From the NCBI GenBank assembly GCA_964623055.1, contig CAZURK010000045.1, positions 1 to 64,000 on the forward strand: a DNA stretch of 64,000 nt, read 5' to 3'. The notes below the pieces were generated by a model that made no database searches, was not told where the DNA came from, and saw nothing but the letters and a program-made list of their open reading frames with translations. This document shows positions 7,252 to 16,433 of this stretch, in pieces; position 1 is the first letter of the stretch; the number at the start of each line of letters is the position of its first letter. A program made the translations under genes and the position numbers. Source of the stretch: JADHUC01 sp964623055. GTDB lineage: Bacteria > Planctomycetota > Planctomycetia > Pirellulales > Pirellulaceae.

Positions 7252-9639
7252 GTGGACATCATCCTACACAGCGTAGTGCACAACGCACTCATGGCGGCGG
7301 TCCTGGCGGTTGTCGTCGCCGGTGCGGCCATGTTTCTCCGGCGTCCCGCGCTAATCCACGCTCTTTGGCTAGTGGTCCTGTTGAAGCTGATCACCCCTCC
7401 TTTGCTTGAGGTGCCCATATCGGGATACGCAGGCTCTCTCGCCAGTGACGGCCAGCATCGCCTGGAAGAGACCGGCGAGGTCACGCTCGCCGAAACCTCT
7501 CCAGCCACAACCGTCCCGCGGTCATCCGTGTTACCGGGTTCAGCGTCTCCGCCCGCAGCCGATCCACATCTACCCGGCACCGACCTGCCGGCCCTTGCTG
7601 TAGGCTTCGGCTGGCTCCGCAATCTCTGGAACATCGGCGCGTTCCGCATCAGGGAAGTCTGTTTCGGCATCGCAGTTGTCGGCTCGATCCTGTGGTTCAT
7701 CGGGGCGGGCATCCGCATCCGTCGTTTCCGGCGGCTGCTGTCCAGCGCCTGTCCGGCATCCGGGGAGCTCGTTGCCCAAGTGCAGAGGTGCGCCGTTCGT
7801 CTCGGCGTGGCAAGGTGCCCTCACGTCCTCGTGCTTCCCGTCGCAGTATCTCCCCTGGTCTGCGGTATTGGACGGCGAGCTCGATTGGTACTGCCTCAGG
7901 ACCTTCTGGATGAACTCGACCCGGCGCAGTTGGCGACAGTTGTGACCCACGAGCTGGCCCACCTGCGCCGAGGTGACCAATGGATACGGCTCCTGGAGTT
8001 GGTGGTGACGGGACTTTATTGGTGGCATCCTGTGGTCTGGTGGGCCCGACGAGAATTGCAGCGCACCGAAGAGGAAGCGTGCGATGCCTGGGTCGTGTGG
8101 GCCTCGCCCGAGGCTGCCCCGACGTATGCCAACGCACTGCTGCGAACGATGGATTTTCTGTCAAAGACGCGGGGGCTTCTTTCCCCGTTAGCTAGTGGGA
8201 TGGGACAAGTGACTTTCTTTAAGAGGAGACTCGCCATGATTATGAGCGAAGAAATCGTTCCCCAAGTTCTCTCGGGCCGCGGCCGCCTTGCCTTTTTCGC
8301 CCTGGCTGCGGTGTTTCTGCCTTTCACTCTAGTCTGGGCCGGTGCCAAGGACGTGCCGAGCTTGGAAGAGATCACGGCAGGCTTGCAGCAAAGACACGAC
8401 AAGATCCAGAGTTTCTACGTCGAGACCGTGGGCGAAACGTCGAGTCCCTTCGGAAGCGACGAGCTTGCCCGACTGCCGGGCAACCCCAAGTTCTATCGCT
8501 CCCTCCCCGGTCGCAAGATCGAATATCACTACGCCGCCAAAGGAGAGAAGCGGTACTCGCGCAAGAAGCGAATTGAAGCCGGAAGCTCTCGGGACGAGAT
8601 ACGGGCTTATGACGGCACGGCCGTTTGGATCCGAAACGATACGAAGACCGTGCATCCGAATGGCAAGGTCGAGAAGGACGGGTCGACGGTCGGGATGCTG
8701 CCTCTTGCTGGCCATATGCGCTTTGTCTATCCAACGGAATGGTTTGCGATGAACGTTGGCGTAGCGATCGCCGGACCGGACCTCGCCGCCGAGCACCCGT
8801 GGCAAGACATGTTCTACTATGACCCGCCGAACATGCCGAACCCGCGGGAGCACTGGACGTTCACAGTGTCGGACGAGATCGAGGAAGTCGACGGGGCAAA
8901 ATGCGCGGTCCTCAGCGGCACGATCGAACTCACACCCATGCCCGACAACAACAGAAAACGCCACATCCGCCACGTCAAGTTCTGGCTCGACATCGAGCGA
9001 GGGTTGGCTTTGCGTAAGTGGGAGCAGACCTTCTCGCCCGGGAAGAAACAGTTGTGTCGCGTGGTGAACTCCAGTTTTGCAGAGGCGAAACCGGGTCTCT
9101 GGCTTCCGCAGGCCACCGAACTCCAGATCATCGCGCCGACCCAGAACGAGGCTGTTCCCGAGCAGTTGCGCGGCAAGCTAATCCTGTCGAACCGCATCAA
9201 GGTGACCAAGTGCCTGGTCGGCGAAGTATCCGATGACGTGTTCGATCCCTACAAAACGGGCGATCGGGTCCATGACCTTCGCGCCTCCGGTCGCCCGCAG
9301 CAGCCGTCGAAGCCAGGTTACGACAAAGAGAGCTTTGTGCGACTCGGCAAACGAATCGGGATCGGCGCCAACTCGGATAAACCAGATGTCCGAGTTCTCG
9401 AAGTTCGGGTCCGTGCCGGCAGCCCGGCCGAGAAAGCCGGTATCCGCACTGGCGACCGGATTACTGCGATCAACAGCCGCACGGTCAAGCAGTTCCAGGA
9501 CATCGTGACTCTCTTGCCCCAATTGCCGCTGGACAAAGGAGTACGGCTGACGCTTCTGCGCGAAGGAAAGCAAACGGAGGCGGAACTGCCGGGAGACCTG
9601 TTCCGAGACTTCTCTCCTGCTTCGGGTCAAAGACGCTAG
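7252..9639 (+). CDS. M56 (BlaR1-type) membrane peptidase with LolA-like and PDZ C-terminal domains
   Basis: 795 residues with a GTG start behind an AGAAGGAG ribosome binding site. The N-terminal part has four predicted membrane segments (about 10-30, 35-52, 125-145 and 344-362). The zinc peptidase motif HELAH lies at 233-237 and the third-ligand region EEACD at about 274-278, matching the M56 family of BlaR1/MecR1. After the last membrane segment there is an exported region that begins LEEITAGLQQRHDKIQSFYVE, resembling LolA/outer-membrane lipoprotein-sorting folds. The last ~90 residues form a PDZ domain (GSPAEKAGIRTGDRITAING-like). The usual beta-lactam sensor domain is absent, so the external part probably senses another ligand. 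It forms an operon with the repressor gene. Confidence 0.85.
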   Translation: MDIILHSVVHNALMAAVLAVVVAGAAMFLRRPALIHALWLVVLLKLITPPLLEVPISGYAGSLASDGQHRLEETGEVTLAETSPATTVPRSSVLPGSASPPAADPHLPGTDLPALAVGFGWLRNLWNIGAFRIREVCFGIAVVGSILWFIGAGIRIRRFRRLLSSACPASGELVAQVQRCAVRLGVARCPHVLVLPVAVSPLVCGIGRRARLVLPQDLLDELDPAQLATVVTHELAHLRRGDQWIRLLELVVTGLYWWHPVVWWARRELQRTEEEACDAWVVWASPEAAPTYANALLRTMDFLSKTRGLLSPLASGMGQVTFFKRRLAMIMSEEIVPQVLSGRGRLAFFALAAVFLPFTLVWAGAKDVPSLEEITAGLQQRHDKIQSFYVETVGETSSPFGSDELARLPGNPKFYRSLPGRKIEYHYAAKGEKRYSRKKRIEAGSSRDEIRAYDGTAVWIRNDTKTVHPNGKVEKDGSTVGMLPLAGHMRFVYPTEWFAMNVGVAIAGPDLAAEHPWQDMFYYDPPNMPNPREHWTFTVSDEIEEVDGAKCAVLSGTIELTPMPDNNRKRHIRHVKFWLDIERGLALRKWEQTFSPGKKQLCRVVNSSFAEAKPGLWLPQATELQIIAPTQNEAVPEQLRGKLILSNRIKVTKCLVGEVSDDVFDPYKTGDRVHDLRASGRPQQPSKPGYDKESFVRLGKRIGIGANSDKPDVRVLEVRVRAGSPAEKAGIRTGDRITAINSRTVKQFQDIVTLLPQLPLDKGVRLTLLREGKQTEAELPGDLFRDFSPASGQRR

Positions 9640-9679
9640 CTGGACAGCGCCACTATGGCGCGAAGTTCGCGAATTCACT

Positions 9680-9738
9680 AGCCCGACGCGCCAGCGAGGG
9701 ATTTGCCACAACGTGTTCCCTCGCTGGCGCGTCGGGCT
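9680..9738. repeat. 22-bp perfect palindrome, dispersed planctomycete repeat or bidirectional terminator
   Basis: The arms at 9680-9701 and 9717-9738 are perfect reverse complements over 22 bp with a 15-base loop. The element fills the gap between two convergent genes, so it could terminate transcription from both sides. Its sequence (core GCCCGACGCGCCAGCGAGG) is of a type I recall as interspersed in planctomycete genomes; that is memory, not a search result. Confidence 0.75.
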
Positions 9739-9785
9739 GGTGTGGGTCTTCAATCAGAGCCGAGTTGGCCCAGGATAGCCCGCGC

Positions 9786-11204
9786 CTACTGCACCGTGAT
9801 CTTCAACTCGCTGTGATAGATGAGTCCCCAGTCTCGGTGGCGCTGGTAGCTGCGCAGGGCATCCAGCAGGCTGGGCTTGGTGGTTCTGGTCAGGGTGTTG
9901 CCGTTGAGGTGGATGGTGATGGGTTTGGAGAAGTCGACCATCTGTGGATGCAGCCAGAGTGAGAAGTCTTTGACATTCTTGGTAGTGATTTCGAATACGT
10001 TGTTGCCCCTGTTGATCCCTTCGACCTGTGCAGAATCGACTTTGACCTTGACGGACTTGAAACCCTGCTTGAGGAAGCTCTCCCGATCTTCGTTCCAGCT
10101 TGGCCCGGGGTCCGTGCGGAGGATTCTGTCGAAGAGGATGTGCCCCTCGGTAGTCTCACCGATAGTAATCCATTTGTTGTGTTTCAGCAGCGGCATGTCG
10201 CGGCCACCGTGCCAGCCACGTTTGGTCATGGCAACGATTCGTGTTGAAAACGGATCGCGTTGGACAGTCTTCATCATCTTGACGAATTCCTCGATGCCTT
10301 TGGCTGCATACTTGGTGCTGTGACCATGCGGATGTTCGCAGTAGAGGTGCTTGACGCTGGCCTCTTCGAGCAGCTTGTGTGCGGTCCTCGCAAAGTAGAC
10401 ATCCGTGAATCGGGGACGGGCAGTGTGACCTGGCGTTCCTGGGGCGACGGCGTCTGCAGCCCCGTGACTGATCACGAGCGGCGTTCCTGCCATGCACGAC
10501 CAGTTGGCCGTGCTCCAGCAACCGGCGGAAATGAAGCCGCCGGCAATGCGGTCCGACAGACGTTGACAAAGATGATAAGCGCCCATCCCGCCCATGGATT
10601 GACCACCGAGGAAGACGCGGTCGACATCGATGTTGAAGCGATAGCGACATTCGCGGATCACATCAACGACGTGCTCTTCGGCCTCGACGGTGCACCAACG
10701 GGCGCTGGTTTTGGCAACCAGAGCCGAGGGAGAAACGGTGATAACCGGAATGTCTTCAATGTAGGGACGTAGACCGTAGCTGTATTTGTACTGTTCCGCC
10801 GACGCGGTTACGACGTGGGCATATTCGCGTTTGGAGCCTTCGCCACCGCCGTGCAGGAAGATCATCAGAGCGAAAGGCCTGCCGGGGTCATGGCTCTTTG
10901 GGATATAGAAATACAGCAGGTCGTCTTTGTATTTCTCCTTCAAATCCGGATGCGCAAAACTCTGCGCGTCGAGCTTTCCGGAGATCTCGTCCCAGTTGGT
11001 GGGTTCTTTGCTGCGCAAGGCTGTGATGACCGGGTCGATCTGCCCCTTGTATTTGCCGAGCGCTTCGCCAAGCTGAGGGTCGCAGGGATTTGCCAAATAT
11101 GCCTCGGCTTGCCGTATGATCTCCGTTTCATCTGCGTGCAGGGAGCAGGGGGCAGAAATGATGACAATGAACGCCGTCAACTGAAACCGGTTTTTCACAC
11201 CCAT
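9786..11204 (-). CDS. Secreted alpha/beta-hydrolase, PHB-depolymerase-like esterase
   Basis: 472 residues from ATG 11204, with an AAGGA ribosome binding site just upstream and a signal peptide (LTAFIVIISAPCSLHA). The esterase core shows an oxyanion-hole region (LMIFLHGGGEGS), the nucleophile motif G-Q-S-M-G with Ser203, a probable acid residue in ISHGAADAV, and a catalytic His in CEHPHGHS. This order matches the PHB depolymerase/feruloyl-esterase type. The last ~150 residues form a beta-rich domain (GNNVFEITTKNVKDFSLWLHP). The likely role is hydrolysis of ester groups on polysaccharides outside the cytoplasm. It is transcribed alone. Confidence 0.85.
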   Translation of the reverse strand: MGVKNRFQLTAFIVIISAPCSLHADETEIIRQAEAYLANPCDPQLGEALGKYKGQIDPVITALRSKEPTNWDEISGKLDAQSFAHPDLKEKYKDDLLYFYIPKSHDPGRPFALMIFLHGGGEGSKREYAHVVTASAEQYKYSYGLRPYIEDIPVITVSPSALVAKTSARWCTVEAEEHVVDVIRECRYRFNIDVDRVFLGGQSMGGMGAYHLCQRLSDRIAGGFISAGCWSTANWSCMAGTPLVISHGAADAVAPGTPGHTARPRFTDVYFARTAHKLLEEASVKHLYCEHPHGHSTKYAAKGIEEFVKMMKTVQRDPFSTRIVAMTKRGWHGGRDMPLLKHNKWITIGETTEGHILFDRILRTDPGPSWNEDRESFLKQGFKSVKVKVDSAQVEGINRGNNVFEITTKNVKDFSLWLHPQMVDFSKPITIHLNGNTLTRTTKPSLLDALRSYQRHRDWGLIYHSELKITVQ

Positions 11205-11269
11205 TCCTTGTGAATAGTTCGACGAAATCAGGGGCTAGTACCTATCGTTCTATGGCGTGGGCGGTTGTT

Positions 11270-11316
11270 GGAGTCCAGGCTTCAGCCTGTCTTTCGCAGC
11301 CTAAAGGCTGTACTCC
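11270..11316. repeat. Imperfect 20-bp inverted repeat, dispersed element
   Basis: Arms at 11270-11289 and 11297-11316 pair at 16 of 20 positions around a 7-base loop; each arm itself contains a small dyad (AGGCTTCAGCCT and AGCCTAAAGGCT). It lies in the spacer between two divergent genes (9786-11204 on minus and 11503 on plus). Confidence 0.6.
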
Positions 11317-11502
11317 AGCGGACATTTCAAACCGGCCGCGGTATGGAGACGTGCGACTTGGATCTTCAAGGAAGGCCACTTGAAACAGACAAACTTGCAG
11401 ACAAACTGCAGAATTGTGGTTATGATGCCGCGAACGGTAAATCGTAGCCGCGTTGGATTCGTGAATGTTCGTCCGGCTCGTTGCCACTTCCGGAGCTTTG
11501 CC

Positions 11503-12531
11503 ATGCAGGTTCCTCTTGGGTCTTCTGCAAGTGCGATATTGTACGAAGACCGAACGATTCGTATCAAGTTGTCGCTGATCGTTTGGCTTGCGGGTGCCTG
11601 TCTGGCGAACGTCGCGGCGGCTCAGTCGTTGAAGGTCACCGAGACGGACAACGTGATCACAGTCAAACACGGCGGAACGGCAGTAGTCACTTACAACAAG
11701 ACGTCGCCGCCTGCCCCTCGAGGAATCGACTCGGTTTACGAGCGCAGTGGCTGCTTGCATCCGGTCAATTCTCCGCAGGCCCGCACTGTCACGGAGATGT
11801 TCCCGCCAGACCACCCGCATCAACACGGAGTCTTTTCTGCGTGGGTGAAAACGACGTACGATGGCCAGCCCGTTGATTTCTGGAATCTAGCAGGAGGCCA
11901 AGGACGAGTGCTTCACGAGCGAGTCGTCTCTACATTCCAGCATGCTACTGCTGGATTCGAAGTTGATTTGATTCACCGCGCGGAGACAACACCACCGGTG
12001 GATATCTTGCGTGAACGATGGAAGATCACCGTTTACCCAACGGATGGAACGTACCACGTCTTTGATCTGGAAACCACTCAGACGGCCGTTGCGGACAAGC
12101 CGTTGACCGTCAGCAAGCACCACTATGGCGGCATCGCTCTGCGAGGCCTGACGCGATGGTTGACCGCCAAGGATGGAGGCGCTCGGAAGCAGCCTGACTT
12201 GGCCCGTGAGCCGAGCGGATTCCTGAACAATCTTGGCTCCACACGCGTCGAAGGAAATCACCAACACGCGAAGTGGGTGGCGCTGTGGGGGAACATCGAC
12301 AGCAAACCTGTCAGCATTGCCGTGCTGTGCCACGCCGAGAGCTTTCGAGCGCCACAGGCCGCGCGGCTCCATCCAACGAAGCCCTACTTCTGCTTCTCGC
12401 CATGTGTTGACGGCACCTTCACCATCGATCATGACCATCCCTTCAGAGCCAGGTACCGCTATCTGGTGACGGATGCGAAACCCGACGCCGCATGGATCGA
12501 TGGGCAATGGGATGCGTGGTGTGGCAAGTGA
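11503..12531 (+). CDS. DUF6807 (PmoA-like) secreted protein
   Basis: 342 residues from ATG 11503; the open frame extends upstream to 11380, but the signal peptide (LSLIVWLAGACLANVAAA) begins about 20 residues after 11503. The body matches planctomycete proteins of the DUF6807/'PmoA' group: YNKTSPPAPRGIDSVYERSG, then the signature PPDHPHQHGVFSAW, later YHVFDLETTQTA and SKHHYGGIALRG. The function of the family is not established; the conserved His pairs suggest a metal or sugar site. The gene converges on the DUF4038-like gene, with 14 bases between stops. Confidence 0.78.
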   Translation: MQVPLGSSASAILYEDRTIRIKLSLIVWLAGACLANVAAAQSLKVTETDNVITVKHGGTAVVTYNKTSPPAPRGIDSVYERSGCLHPVNSPQARTVTEMFPPDHPHQHGVFSAWVKTTYDGQPVDFWNLAGGQGRVLHERVVSTFQHATAGFEVDLIHRAETTPPVDILRERWKITVYPTDGTYHVFDLETTQTAVADKPLTVSKHHYGGIALRGLTRWLTAKDGGARKQPDLAREPSGFLNNLGSTRVEGNHQHAKWVALWGNIDSKPVSIAVLCHAESFRAPQAARLHPTKPYFCFSPCVDGTFTIDHDHPFRARYRYLVTDAKPDAAWIDGQWDAWCGK

Positions 12532-12545
12532 GGCGACACGCACAA

Positions 12546-13991
12546 TCACGTCTTCTTCAGCCACAAGACCGCATCGCCGCCGAAGGGGGCCTTGAGTTCA
12601 CGAGTGGCGCCTCCGTCGATCGAACCAGCGTCCGCTGATGTTCCTTTCGTCGGGTTGAACCATTCCCCTTTGAGCTTCCCCGGCGTCGCCGAAAGATCGA
12701 CGGTGATATTGCCGCCATCGGGTGCATAGACCAAGTATTCGCCCTTGCTCGCTGACGCGTGTGCTAGGCAATAGCCGGTCGACGCCAATTTGTTGTTGGG
12801 CGTCATCGCGACCAGATTCATCTGTTCGGCAAAGCGGCGCGTGTAACCGAGGCTCTTGCGAACCGGGTCCCACTTCTTGTCGAACCGGTTGCCGATCACG
12901 GTGCCGTCGTACGGATCCATGAACAGCGGGTTGAGTCCCCGTAGAAAACTCTTCCAGACCCAAGCCTGGTTGCCGCCGATGCCCCACAGATGGTCAGTGT
13001 CGGTGAGGATGACCTTTCTGCCGTCGGCCGCTGGCGGGTTGTCGCGATATCCGCCCTCGGGATTCGGCGAAATCCACTCGGCCGGACTCTCGAACAATGT
13101 GCGATTCTTCCCGCCTTTATACTGAAACGTCATGCCCACAGGATGTTGTTTCGACTTCTCGCTTTCGTAGCGATGAATGTAGTCGATCATGTGGTACTGC
13201 CAGGGAGTCGACGGCGGATGGTTTTCGTTAGAGATCTCGTACAACACATTGTCCAAATCCCCCACCGTGTCGATCACGTTGCGGACGTAGGCTTCCTGCA
13301 GGGCTGTGACCTTTCTGTTGGTCAAAGTGTGAATGTCAAGACCTTTTCCATCACCGTTCGCATCGCCATCGATTCCGTTGACGTTGTTTGCCGGGTGAAA
13401 CGGATGGGTCTCCCACGCGCGTTTGGCGAACTGAACTCCCCAACCCTCGAACAGCATCACCGACACATAGATGCCTCGCTGGCCGGCTGCCGTTACGCGC
13501 CGCCGCAGGCGATCGAAGTAGTCGCGATCGTATTTGGTCAGATCGAATTTCGGCTTGCCGTCGGCGGCGTTGCCGGGGCCGGTTCGCGCGAACGGGTGAG
13601 GTGCTACCGTGTGCGTTGCGCCCGGCCGCCAGTGTCCCGGCTGCCAGAGAGTCGACTCCCAGGTCCACAGACGGATGAAGTTGTGATTCAAGCGTTCAAG
13701 GAAATCGAGATACGCGTCGAAGTCGAATCTCGGTGGAGGATCACCCGACCCCATATCCGACAAATTGGACCACGTGTGCGTCCCGGTCAGGTAGACTGCC
13801 TTGCCGCTACCGTCGGCGAAGTACCTCGGGTTGTCCGGGTGAACGCGTAGCGGGCCGGAGGCAGGCGTGTGCGATGTTTTGGGAGATTCCGGTTCCGCCG
13901 CGAAGCCAGGTTGGCGGTCACCAAGACCGTTCGCAATGGCCCCGGCCATCACCAATTGGCCTGAATGCTGTAAGAATTCACGTCGTCTCAT
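12546..13991 (-). CDS. DUF4038-like putative glycoside hydrolase with twin-arginine-like signal
   Basis: 481 residues from ATG 13991, supported by an AAGGTGAG ribosome binding site and an N-terminal RRREFLQ signal motif; the longer frame runs into the neighbouring gene and was rejected. The N-terminal part carries PLRVHPDNPRYFADGSGK and VYLTGTHTWSN, typical of DUF4038/cellulase-like TIM barrels. NFIRLWTWE and the likely acid/base Glu in VLYEISNEN follow, then DTDHLWG. The last ~90 residues resemble the putative collagen-binding beta domain attached to this family (GEYLVYAPDGGNITVDLS). It is the third gene of a minus-strand operon and starts 5 bases after the preceding stop. A truncated paralogue lies at 43947. 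Confidence 0.82.
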   Translation of the reverse strand: MRRREFLQHSGQLVMAGAIANGLGDRQPGFAAEPESPKTSHTPASGPLRVHPDNPRYFADGSGKAVYLTGTHTWSNLSDMGSGDPPPRFDFDAYLDFLERLNHNFIRLWTWESTLWQPGHWRPGATHTVAPHPFARTGPGNAADGKPKFDLTKYDRDYFDRLRRRVTAAGQRGIYVSVMLFEGWGVQFAKRAWETHPFHPANNVNGIDGDANGDGKGLDIHTLTNRKVTALQEAYVRNVIDTVGDLDNVLYEISNENHPPSTPWQYHMIDYIHRYESEKSKQHPVGMTFQYKGGKNRTLFESPAEWISPNPEGGYRDNPPAADGRKVILTDTDHLWGIGGNQAWVWKSFLRGLNPLFMDPYDGTVIGNRFDKKWDPVRKSLGYTRRFAEQMNLVAMTPNNKLASTGYCLAHASASKGEYLVYAPDGGNITVDLSATPGKLKGEWFNPTKGTSADAGSIDGGATRELKAPFGGDAVLWLKKT

Positions 13992-13996
13992 AGTTC

Positions 13997-16264
13997 TCAC
14001 CTTTCCCTTGTGATGCTGATCCGGTTCCGGTCCTTTGTTACGACGACCTTCGGCAGCGTGACGAGGCCCCATTTGTCGGCGGTGACTCTGCCCGACTGGA
14101 CCTCTTTCTTGTTCGCCAGTGATGTGTTTGCCCACTTGAACACCTCGTTCGGCTCGGGCTTGAACCGCTTCAGATGCCGCGGTGTCACATCGACGGTGCA
14201 GGAATTCTCCATGCAGTCGGAAGTGACGTACACGGTCATCTCCCAGCGGCTCGGTTGGTCGACCACGTCTTCCGAATCCCACAGTAGCCAACCGTTGATT
14301 TGCCCGTAGGGATCGCCGTCGTTGGGATCGCCGCTGCCCGGGTTGTTGTCCAGCGAACAGTTGGAAAACGCCGGCAACGAGTTGCCCCACTTGATGCTGT
14401 TCGGGATCGCCCGGAACTGTTCGCCGTCGCGTCGGAAGCCGGCCCAGTAGGCCACGAACGGCTGCCGCGCGTCGCGCAGGGCTGCCCAGCCGCGAGGGTC
14501 GTCCTGCCAGCCGAACTCGGCGGTATGCCCGCTGGTCTTGCCCGTGGCTGAGATCAGGAACATGTAAGGAATGTCGCGCTCCGGGTATTTCTTCAGATAG
14601 TACTCGAGATTAAACATCTCCCAGCCGCTTTCGCCATCCTCGGTTACGGCCAACTCTCTCGGACCAAGGTGCCGCGGCAAGGATGCGCTGCCCCGCGTCC
14701 ACTGGTAGTTGTACGCCGCCGTGTACTGGCCAAAGGACAGATAGCCAAAAATTTCCGGATGGCGCACGCCGAAGTGCATGAACGTGCCGTACAGGCCGCT
14801 CCGTTGCGGCTTCCACTTGTCCTGGCACCAGCGGATCATCGACAACAGGTACTGCTCGGGGAAGAAACCCACGCGGCTCTCGCGGAAGCTCTTCAGTGTC
14901 CCGCGGCCGTTCGAGAAGCATAGGCTGTCGAAGTATCCGATCTGGCTTTCGACGAACAGTTTCAACGCGTCGTCTGGAGGGATCTTCACGTTGTGATTCA
15001 CCATGTTGAAGCCGCGCTGGAATCCGACGATGTCCATCGGGTCGCCCTCCTTGAACGTCGGCGGGACGGTGACCACGATGTGGAACGGGCGCCCTGGCAG
15101 GTTCGCCAGCGGCGGTGCGGGCCAGAGGATGTACCAGTACTCGGGTGTCTCCTGGCGGTAGTTGTTGAGTTGGATCCGTTGCAGGGCCGGTCGTGGCGTG
15201 CCGCGAGTCTCGGTGATCGGCTCGGCGAGGCTGTTGGCGGGGCCGATCTGCGAGGCATTCTCGGTACCGGCCCAAACACTGGTCACCGCGTAATATCGTT
15301 TGCCGGATTTCGCTGGCGTATGGACGAACAGCCCCTCGCCGGGCATGACCGGCTTGTAGTCGTCGTAGCACCGCGTGCCGATCAGCGATTCGGGGATCTC
15401 ACGCTGGTTAAGAAATTCGCCGCGGTAGTAGGTCCGCCGCATGTCTCCGTCGTAGGCGGAAAGCGGCGTCTTCTCGCCGAGCAGTTCGGCGTCCTCCAGA
15501 TTCGCTGCGGTGATCGGACGGCTGTGGCGGTGAATGCGATACGTCACTGGCGGCACTTCGCGCACGCGGAAGACGTCCACGCCGCGGCCGGCGTTCTTGC
15601 TGTTCAGTCCCTGCAGATCGCGCAGGGTCTTGTTGGTGATCGCCGGCAGATTGGGCTTACCCATATGTCCGATGCCGGGCCCGTCGGCAAGCTGCTCGTC
15701 CTTCTGGCCGCTGGCAAATCGGCTGACCCAAAGGATCTTGTCTTTCGCCGGCCGGAATGCGGGCAATTCCGTCCACATCACGAACGTCTGCCCATCGTGA
15801 TGCACCACGCGAACGCCGGTTACCTGTTCGGGCAATTTCCCAGCCGTGCCCTCGTATCGGATGTCCAAGTACGTCTTGGACGAGTCCCAGCCATCGAACC
15901 TTTCGACGTGGAGCACCAGTTCTCCCTTTGCCGCGCGGACCGCGTCCGTGGCGTCGAAGCTCTGGAACCACGGCGTTTCAAGAGCAAGCGGCTCGCCGCC
16001 GGGCGGGACGATCCGCGCCGGCTCAGTCGGTTGAACGTCTCCGACCGTGAAGCAGAACAGCGACGCGTGGACCACATTTGCGCCCGACTGCAATGCTGAC
16101 AAATCGATCACGAGCCGCTCGCCGTCGGCATCCTTGACAACGCTGATCGTCTTCTCGTGAGTCGCCGGAACCTCGCGCCCCGCCCAGCGCCGCGAAACCA
16201 GCTCGGCCCGTACGCTCGTCGCGAACGTCAGAACGGCCACTATCAGCAACACAACGCGACCCAT
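13997..16264 (-). CDS. Secreted pseudo-hydrolase paralogue B
   Basis: 755 residues from ATG 16264 with signal peptide VVLLIVAVLTFATSVRA; two upstream in-frame Met codons exist (16321, 16414) but precede no signal peptide. Order: a DNRLRE-like beta domain (VIDLSALQSGANVVHASLFCF, FDATDAVRAAKGELVLHV), a fibronectin-like segment (PEQVTGVRVVHHDGQTFVMW), and a C-terminal region from ~400 that aligns by eye with the alpha/beta-hydrolase part of the next gene. Where an esterase would carry G-x-S-x-G, only SGLYGTFMHFGVRHPEIFGYL is visible. It therefore probably binds rather than cleaves. No named family was recognised. It lies between its paralogue and the glycosidase gene and is very probably co-transcribed with both. 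Confidence 0.7.
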   Translation of the reverse strand: MGRVVLLIVAVLTFATSVRAELVSRRWAGREVPATHEKTISVVKDADGERLVIDLSALQSGANVVHASLFCFTVGDVQPTEPARIVPPGGEPLALETPWFQSFDATDAVRAAKGELVLHVERFDGWDSSKTYLDIRYEGTAGKLPEQVTGVRVVHHDGQTFVMWTELPAFRPAKDKILWVSRFASGQKDEQLADGPGIGHMGKPNLPAITNKTLRDLQGLNSKNAGRGVDVFRVREVPPVTYRIHRHSRPITAANLEDAELLGEKTPLSAYDGDMRRTYYRGEFLNQREIPESLIGTRCYDDYKPVMPGEGLFVHTPAKSGKRYYAVTSVWAGTENASQIGPANSLAEPITETRGTPRPALQRIQLNNYRQETPEYWYILWPAPPLANLPGRPFHIVVTVPPTFKEGDPMDIVGFQRGFNMVNHNVKIPPDDALKLFVESQIGYFDSLCFSNGRGTLKSFRESRVGFFPEQYLLSMIRWCQDKWKPQRSGLYGTFMHFGVRHPEIFGYLSFGQYTAAYNYQWTRGSASLPRHLGPRELAVTEDGESGWEMFNLEYYLKKYPERDIPYMFLISATGKTSGHTAEFGWQDDPRGWAALRDARQPFVAYWAGFRRDGEQFRAIPNSIKWGNSLPAFSNCSLDNNPGSGDPNDGDPYGQINGWLLWDSEDVVDQPSRWEMTVYVTSDCMENSCTVDVTPRHLKRFKPEPNEVFKWANTSLANKKEVQSGRVTADKWGLVTLPKVVVTKDRNRISITRER

Positions 16265-16433
16265 GGCCGCAACCCAACCATACCGGTTTTGAACAGGAGG
16301 GAACGGAGAGAACAGAGGCATTAACCTCTCTCCGTTCTCTCTGTTGCCTCCCGTTCGAAAAGAACGCGCGCAGACGAACAAGATATCGTCGGATAGTAGT
16401 ACGATGCGCTTCATCGCCTCGTTCTCCCGAATG

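Noticed and set aside
14993..16099. 368-codon plus-strand frame
   Set aside because: Lies wholly opposite pseudo-hydrolase paralogue B, in GC-rich DNA where long antisense frames arise by chance.
16290..16345. Palindrome of GAGAGAACGGAG-like words upstream of 16264
   Set aside because: The arms pair only in short purine/pyrimidine-rich pieces and no clean dyad can be drawn.
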